Shown here: piece after piece, positions 39,331 to 42,513 of the stretch
Layout of the letters: the number at the start of each line of letters is the position of its first letter
How positions within the stretch are numbered: the first letter of the stretch is position 1
Assembly: GCA_017646685.1 (NCBI GenBank)
Contig: JAGCLZ010000114.1
Location: forward strand, 1 to 42,513
Source: Bacteroidales bacterium
Lineage (GTDB): Bacteria > Bacteroidota > Bacteroidia > Bacteroidales > P3
Length of the DNA stretch: 42,513 nt
Direction: 5' to 3'
Notes under the pieces: model-generated
What the model was told of the DNA's origin: nothing
The model's database searches: none
The model's input: the letters and a program-made list of their open reading frames with translations, nothing else
Translations under genes and position numbers: made by a program

Positions 39331-39528
39331 AAGGCAACTTCTAAAAATTGCTTTGCAAGTGATTTGTTGAATTTTGCTAGAAAGATTTCTACTTTCTTTT
39401 GACCCATCATAGCGGGCTATGCGACCCCAAAAGAAATAGAAAGATTTTGGTAAAAAACGCACGGCACGCAAAAGTTTAAAGAAGAATTTTTCTAATTTCT
39501 TAGAACATGGAATTTTAGAAGTTGCCTT
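39331..39528. mobile_element. 198-bp MITE-like palindromic element
   Basis: Bounded by 16-bp perfect inverted repeats AAGGCAACTTCTAAAA (39331-39346) and its complement (39513-39528). Inside, TTTCTACTTTCTTTTG pairs with CAAAAGAAATAGAAA, and CATAGC/GCTATG form an inner hairpin. The right terminal repeat supplies the last codons (KGNF) and stop of the plug gene. No transposase gene is nearby. It could also function as a terminator for the minus-strand gene. Confidence 0.6.
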
Positions 39529-40786
39529 TATTTGCTTGCGATTGACCAAAGCCTACAAGTCGATCGTAGAGGTCGCCGGGCATGCGTTGGTATACATATA
39601 TATAATAGTCGTTTGTGGTTTGGAAATGGTTGCCTTCCAACCTCGAGGTTTCGCCTACCTTGCTGCCTACGGGCAGAAACAGTAGTTGGTAAGAATAATA
39701 TCCTTGTTTCAGAAACAGACGTGCGGTGTAGACTTTCATTTCCTCGTTCCACTCCATACGGGTGTTGTCGTTCAGTTTCCAGTTTGTAAAGTCGCCCACT
39801 ATATGTATGTTGCCATCAAGGAAAGGTAGTTCCTGGGGTAAGCTGAAATTTACCCACGCATAGTCGGCTTCGGTATTGGGATTCTGAATATTTACAGCTG
39901 CTATTTTATACTGTCCGTTAAGGCCTTCTTCGAATGAGTAGACGTTTCGTGAGCGATTTTCGTCGGGTTTTAGAAACACTATGTTCTCGCCTCCAAAATA
40001 TTCTATTTTCCATACATTGTTCATGGCAATCTGCAAGTTGCTAAAGTCGAAGAAACGAAATTCATTGCCACCGGGAAAAACGTTTTCTTTTTTCCAACGG
40101 TAGTTGAGTGTGTTGCCACTCATGCTTTCCAAAGGTAGTAGTCGCGTAAGGTCGGTGCGACCGTTCTGTTCGGCATACACATACATGTAGGCATCGGGGT
40201 TTATAAAGTAGTTGCCTTCCAAGGGGTTTATCTTTACCGATAGGTTTTGGTTTTCCATTAGGCCTACGGAACCTTGCACCCTGCCCACAGTGGCTTCCAC
40301 TACCGTAAGTGGTTCAAACACTTTAAAGCGACGGGTAAACACAATGCTGTCCGGGTCCGACTGCAGATATACCGTAAGCAGGTAGTTGCCCGATGCGGCA
40401 AAGTTGCTCATATCATTTGGAATGGTTTGCCAATAGTTGGTGTAATGCTCTATGGTTGTGAACGAAAACTGCTGGTTGTCTATAGCACCATCTTCAAAGC
40501 CATCCATATAATCGGATACCGATATGTCCGAAATTTGCCAGTCGTGGGTACAATGGGCTATACGGTAGCGGTAGTAGTTGGAGTTGTTGCCAAGTTCGTC
40601 AAAGCGTAGCATCAGCCGTTCGTTGCTTCCAAGCTGAATGATAGGCAACGACATTTCCACACCCTGCTTGCCTAGAATCACCGTTTTGATATTTTCGGAA
40701 TATATGGAGTCGACGGCCGGAGTTTGTGCCCTAAGCAATAGACCGGTGGCTATAAATGTAATGGACAATAACAATTTTCGTATCAT
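39515..40786 (-). CDS. T9SS plug-domain protein (DUF5103)
   Basis: A 423-residue protein with a signal peptide ending near LLLRAQ. The N-terminal half (about 25-155) is the plug domain with SLPIIQLGSNERLMLRFDELG and YRIAHCTHDWQ; the middle is strand-rich; the region at about 320-400 contains HIVGDFTNWKLNDNTRMEW and AYYSYQLL-like early-set (carbohydrate-binding-like) strands; it ends YDRLVGFGQSQANKGNF. In T9SS species, plug proteins such as this occlude the SprA secretion pore. The last four residues derive from the overlapping palindromic element. The 15 residues before them are duplicated at 19855-19899. Confidence 0.88.
   Translation of the reverse strand: MIRKLLLSITFIATGLLLRAQTPAVDSIYSENIKTVILGKQGVEMSLPIIQLGSNERLMLRFDELGNNSNYYRYRIAHCTHDWQISDISVSDYMDGFEDGAIDNQQFSFTTIEHYTNYWQTIPNDMSNFAASGNYLLTVYLQSDPDSIVFTRRFKVFEPLTVVEATVGRVQGSVGLMENQNLSVKINPLEGNYFINPDAYMYVYAEQNGRTDLTRLLPLESMSGNTLNYRWKKENVFPGGNEFRFFDFSNLQIAMNNVWKIEYFGGENIVFLKPDENRSRNVYSFEEGLNGQYKIAAVNIQNPNTEADYAWVNFSLPQELPFLDGNIHIVGDFTNWKLNDNTRMEWNEEMKVYTARLFLKQGYYSYQLLFLPVGSKVGETSRLEGNHFQTTNDYYIYVYQRMPGDLYDRLVGFGQSQANKGNF
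39530..39574 (-). other. Candidate attR: duplicated plug-gene tail
   Basis: The last 15 native codons of the plug gene (DLYDRLVGFGQSQAN), matched in the same orientation by 19855-19899 with 37 of 45 bases identical. It is the right partner of the candidate attachment site. Confidence 0.55.
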
Positions 40787-40841
40787 ATATTGATGGTGTT
40801 TTTTTGATTATAACGACAAATCAACGAGTATTTTGTTTGAC

Positions 40842-40884
40842 AAAAAAAGGAAATATCCCATAGCCGGCATATTTCCTTTTTTTT
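40842..40884 (-). terminator. Terminator after serA (minus strand)
   Basis: AAAAAAAGGAAATAT (40842-40856) pairs with ATATTTCCTTTTTTT (40869 onward); on the minus strand the stem is followed by a T run directly downstream of the serA stop. Confidence 0.85.
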
Positions 40885-40902
40885 GATTGGTGTAAATATA
40901 TC

Positions 40903-41820
40903 TTATTTATTTACTTGGAATTTCTTGTTACCAGTTTTAAAGAAATCAACTATTTGGTTAGCAGCTGCTATACCGGCGTTGATGTTAGCTTCTTCTGTTT
41001 GAGCACCCATTTTCTTAGGAGTAGCGAAGTAACGACCTTCCAATTTAGCAAATTCTTCGTGAGCGTCAGGCATGATGTCAGATATGTATCTGATATCGGT
41101 ACGTTCGTTCATAAGTTTCAACAATTCAGCTTCGTTGATAACTTCTTTACGAGCAGTGTTTACTACTATACCGCCTTTTTTCATTTTGTTTACAACTTCG
41201 TAGTTGATGCTGTTTTTAGTTTCGGCAGTTGCAGGGATGTGAAGAGAAACGATGTCGCAAGTTTCGAACAAAGCGTCTCTAGAATCAACAGCTTTAACAC
41301 CGGCAGCTTCGATAGCTTCTTTTGGGCAGAAAGCGTCGAAAGCGTAAACTTCCATACCGAAACCTTGAGCTATACGAGCCACGTTGCGTCCTACGTTACC
41401 GAAAGCTAAGATACCAAGTTTTTTGCCCATAAGTTCAGAACCCGATTTTCCGTTGTAGAAGTTACGAACGGCGTAAACCAACATACCCATTACCAATTCG
41501 GCAACAGCGTTAGAGTTTTGACCAGGAGTGTTCATAGCAACGATACCTCTTGCTGTACAAGCTTCAAGGTCAAGGTTGTCGAAACCAGCACCAGCACGTA
41601 CAACTATTTTCAAGTTTTTAGCGTGGTCGATAACTTCTTTGGTAACTTTGTCAGAACGAACTATCAAAGCGTCAGCGTCAGCAACAGCTGCGTAAAGTTC
41701 GTTTACATCTGTATATTTTTCCAAAAGAGCCATTTCATAACCGGCTCCTTCTACTACATTGCGTATGCCGTCAACGGCAACTTTTGCAAATGGTTTTTCT
41801 GTAGCAACTAATACTTTCAT
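40903..41820 (-). CDS. serA: D-3-phosphoglycerate dehydrogenase
   Basis: A 305-residue enzyme from MKVLVATEKPFAKVAV; the frame continues 34 codons upstream but the family start is this Met. The NAD-binding loop is LAFGNVGRNVARIA (about 146-159). VVRAGAGFDNLDLEAC is around 74 and contains the catalytic Arg. Near the C-terminus the usual PHIGA motif is ATPKKMGAQTEEAN, so the catalytic His of enterobacterial SerA is absent, a variant typical of Bacteroidales short-form enzymes. There is no ACT domain. It performs the first step of serine synthesis in the cytoplasm. It follows serC on the same strand, matching the pathway. Confidence 0.9.
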   Translation of the reverse strand: MKVLVATEKPFAKVAVDGIRNVVEGAGYEMALLEKYTDVNELYAAVADADALIVRSDKVTKEVIDHAKNLKIVVRAGAGFDNLDLEACTARGIVAMNTPGQNSNAVAELVMGMLVYAVRNFYNGKSGSELMGKKLGILAFGNVGRNVARIAQGFGMEVYAFDAFCPKEAIEAAGVKAVDSRDALFETCDIVSLHIPATAETKNSINYEVVNKMKKGGIVVNTARKEVINEAELLKLMNERTDIRYISDIMPDAHEEFAKLEGRYFATPKKMGAQTEEANINAGIAAANQIVDFFKTGNKKFQVNK

Positions 41821-41947
41821 TTTCTTTATTATTTGTTGTAACGCCTCAAGGGATGTAAGTTTTATAGTATCTTGGTCGCCATCTTGTGCCACCTTCGACG
41901 ATATTATGCTTATTATACCCATTGATTTGTTTGTGATTTATTAAAAA

Positions 41948-41982
41948 CAATAAGACTATGGATTGCTCCATAGCCCTATTGC
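41948..41982 (-). terminator. Hairpin between serC and serA
   Basis: CTATGGA (41955-41961) and TCCATAG (41967-41973) with imperfect flanking pairs AATA/TATT. On the minus strand it follows the serC stop and precedes serA; it may be an attenuator or partial terminator. Confidence 0.45.
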
Positions 41983-41999
41983 AATTGTTATGTCAATTA

Positions 42000-42513
42000 T
42001 TATTTGTTAGCTTTTTCAAATTCTTGCATGCAAGCTACCAATGCTTCAACGTCTTCGTAAGAACAAGCGTTGTACAACGAAGCGCGGAAACCACCTACCG
42101 AACGGTGACCTTTAATACCAACCATACCACGTTCTTTTGCAAATGCCATGAAAGCATCTTGTTTATCTTGATAACCTTCAGCCATTACCCAGCAGTGATT
42201 CATGATAGAACGGTCTTCTTTAGCAGCTGTTCCTACGAACATGCTGTTGCGGTCTATTTCTTCGTACAACAAGTTAGATTTCTTAACGTTGATTTTGTTC
42301 ATTTCTTCAACACCACCGATAGTTTCTTTCAACCATTTCAAAGTTTCATGCATTGTGAAGATAGGAAGTACCGGAGGAGTGTTGAACATAGAAATATCGC
42401 GAGGTTCAGCCAAAGCGTGAGTGCGATAGTCAACCATTGTTGGAAGTGGGTTCATGTATTTACGATCTTGGATTTTTCCAAGGATGTCTTTACGTACGAT
42501 AACGAAAGTAACA
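42000..42513 (-). CDS. serC: Phosphoserine aminotransferase, C-terminal part (5' end outside window)
   Basis: The frame runs to the window edge with about 171 residues visible: [19 protein letters not shown], then [16 protein letters not shown] and [20 protein letters not shown], followed by [20 protein letters not shown] near the end. These are the conserved C-terminal features of class V aminotransferase SerC, including the [10 protein letters not shown] substrate-phosphate binding segment. The PLP lysine is upstream, beyond the window. It converts 3-phosphohydroxypyruvate to phosphoserine, the step after SerA, whose gene lies immediately downstream. Confidence 0.93.
   Translation of the reverse strand, partial: VTFVIVRKDILGKIQDRKYMNPLPTMVDYRTHALAEPRDISMFNTPPVLPIFTMHETLKWLKETIGGVEEMNKINVKKSNLLYEEIDRNSMFVGTAAKEDRSIMNHCWVMAEGYQDKQDAFMAFAKERGMVGIKGHRSVGGFRASLYNACSYEDVEALVACMQEFEKANK

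Noticed and set aside
39322-39549. 75-codon minus-strand frame at the end of the plug gene
   Set aside because: It lies in the palindromic element and overlaps the plug gene end; no signal, no family, basic low-complexity sequence.
39515-40786. Search for a full DGR (reverse transcriptase, Avd, template repeat) near the variable-like tails
   Set aside because: No reverse-transcriptase YxDD-type gene or AAC-rich template copy was seen in the window.

Overview
The window reads as chromosome of a member of the Bacteroidota, most likely order Bacteroidales. The sequence basis is: repeated promoters of the Bacteroidetes type (TTTG, 19-20 bases, TAnnTTTG); a type IX secretion plug-domain (DUF5103) gene; a DUF4199/GT2 pair; PPi-type phosphofructokinase; a GH3-family acyl-adenylase next to sufE; AT-rich codon use with little Shine-Dalgarno signal; and many secreted proteins and lipoproteins. 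No rRNA, tRNA, CRISPR array or transposase was recognised. Genus cannot be assigned from this alone.

Layout. 1-7.6 kb: cell-envelope genes (a cut-off glycosyltransferase, DUF4199 membrane protein, polyprenyl-phosphate glycosyltransferase, HAD phosphatase, thioredoxin-fold secreted protein, transglycosylase mtgA) and xerD. 7.8-10.5 kb: convergent lpdA and PPi-dependent phosphofructokinase sharing a terminator. 10.5-11.5 kb: repeat-rich intergenic region, then a possible tiny lipoprotein. 11.8-16.9 kb, minus strand: an lptF/G-type permease, GH3 enzyme, sufE, SufT-like factor, fabG and a BtuF-like binding lipoprotein. 17.4-19.6 kb: four small lipoproteins, three with nearly the same signal peptide. 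19.7-21.6 kb: no genes, dense repeats. 21.6-38.8 kb: a tyrosine recombinase between 22-bp inverted repeats, then a long co-directional cluster. 39.5-42.5 kb, minus strand: T9SS plug-domain gene, serA and serC (cut by the window edge).

The striking part is 21.6-38.8 kb. A 22-bp perfect inverted repeat (21589-21610 and 22737-22758) encloses the recombinase gene. The right repeat contains the -7 box of a perfect TTTG-N19-TACTTTTG promoter whose -33 box lies inside the enclosed segment. Inverting the segment would remove the promoter from the downstream genes, so the cluster looks like an ON/OFF phase-variable operon that carries its own inverter. The genes downstream encode a small membrane protein, a 1028-residue tubulin/FtsZ-like GTPase, a zinc-ribbon membrane protein, secreted proteins, and seven or so exported modular proteins built from a shared N-terminal domain, PEGA repeats, FISUMP or formylglycine-enzyme-like (C-type-lectin-like fold) domains and beta-barrel-like tails. 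Two of the lectin-fold C-termini carry a codon pattern (clusters of NNC codons at the surface-loop positions) that resembles diversity-generating-retroelement variable regions, though no reverse transcriptase or template repeat is in the window.

The block 19.9-39.6 kb is bracketed by direct copies of the 3' end of the T9SS plug gene (15 codons, 14 identical residues, mostly silent differences). This is what an integrative element inserted in that gene's 3' end would leave, so the whole cluster may be a ~19.7-kb mobile or formerly mobile island. Functional statements for the cluster are inference; the repeats, promoter boxes, motifs and gene order are read directly from the sequence.
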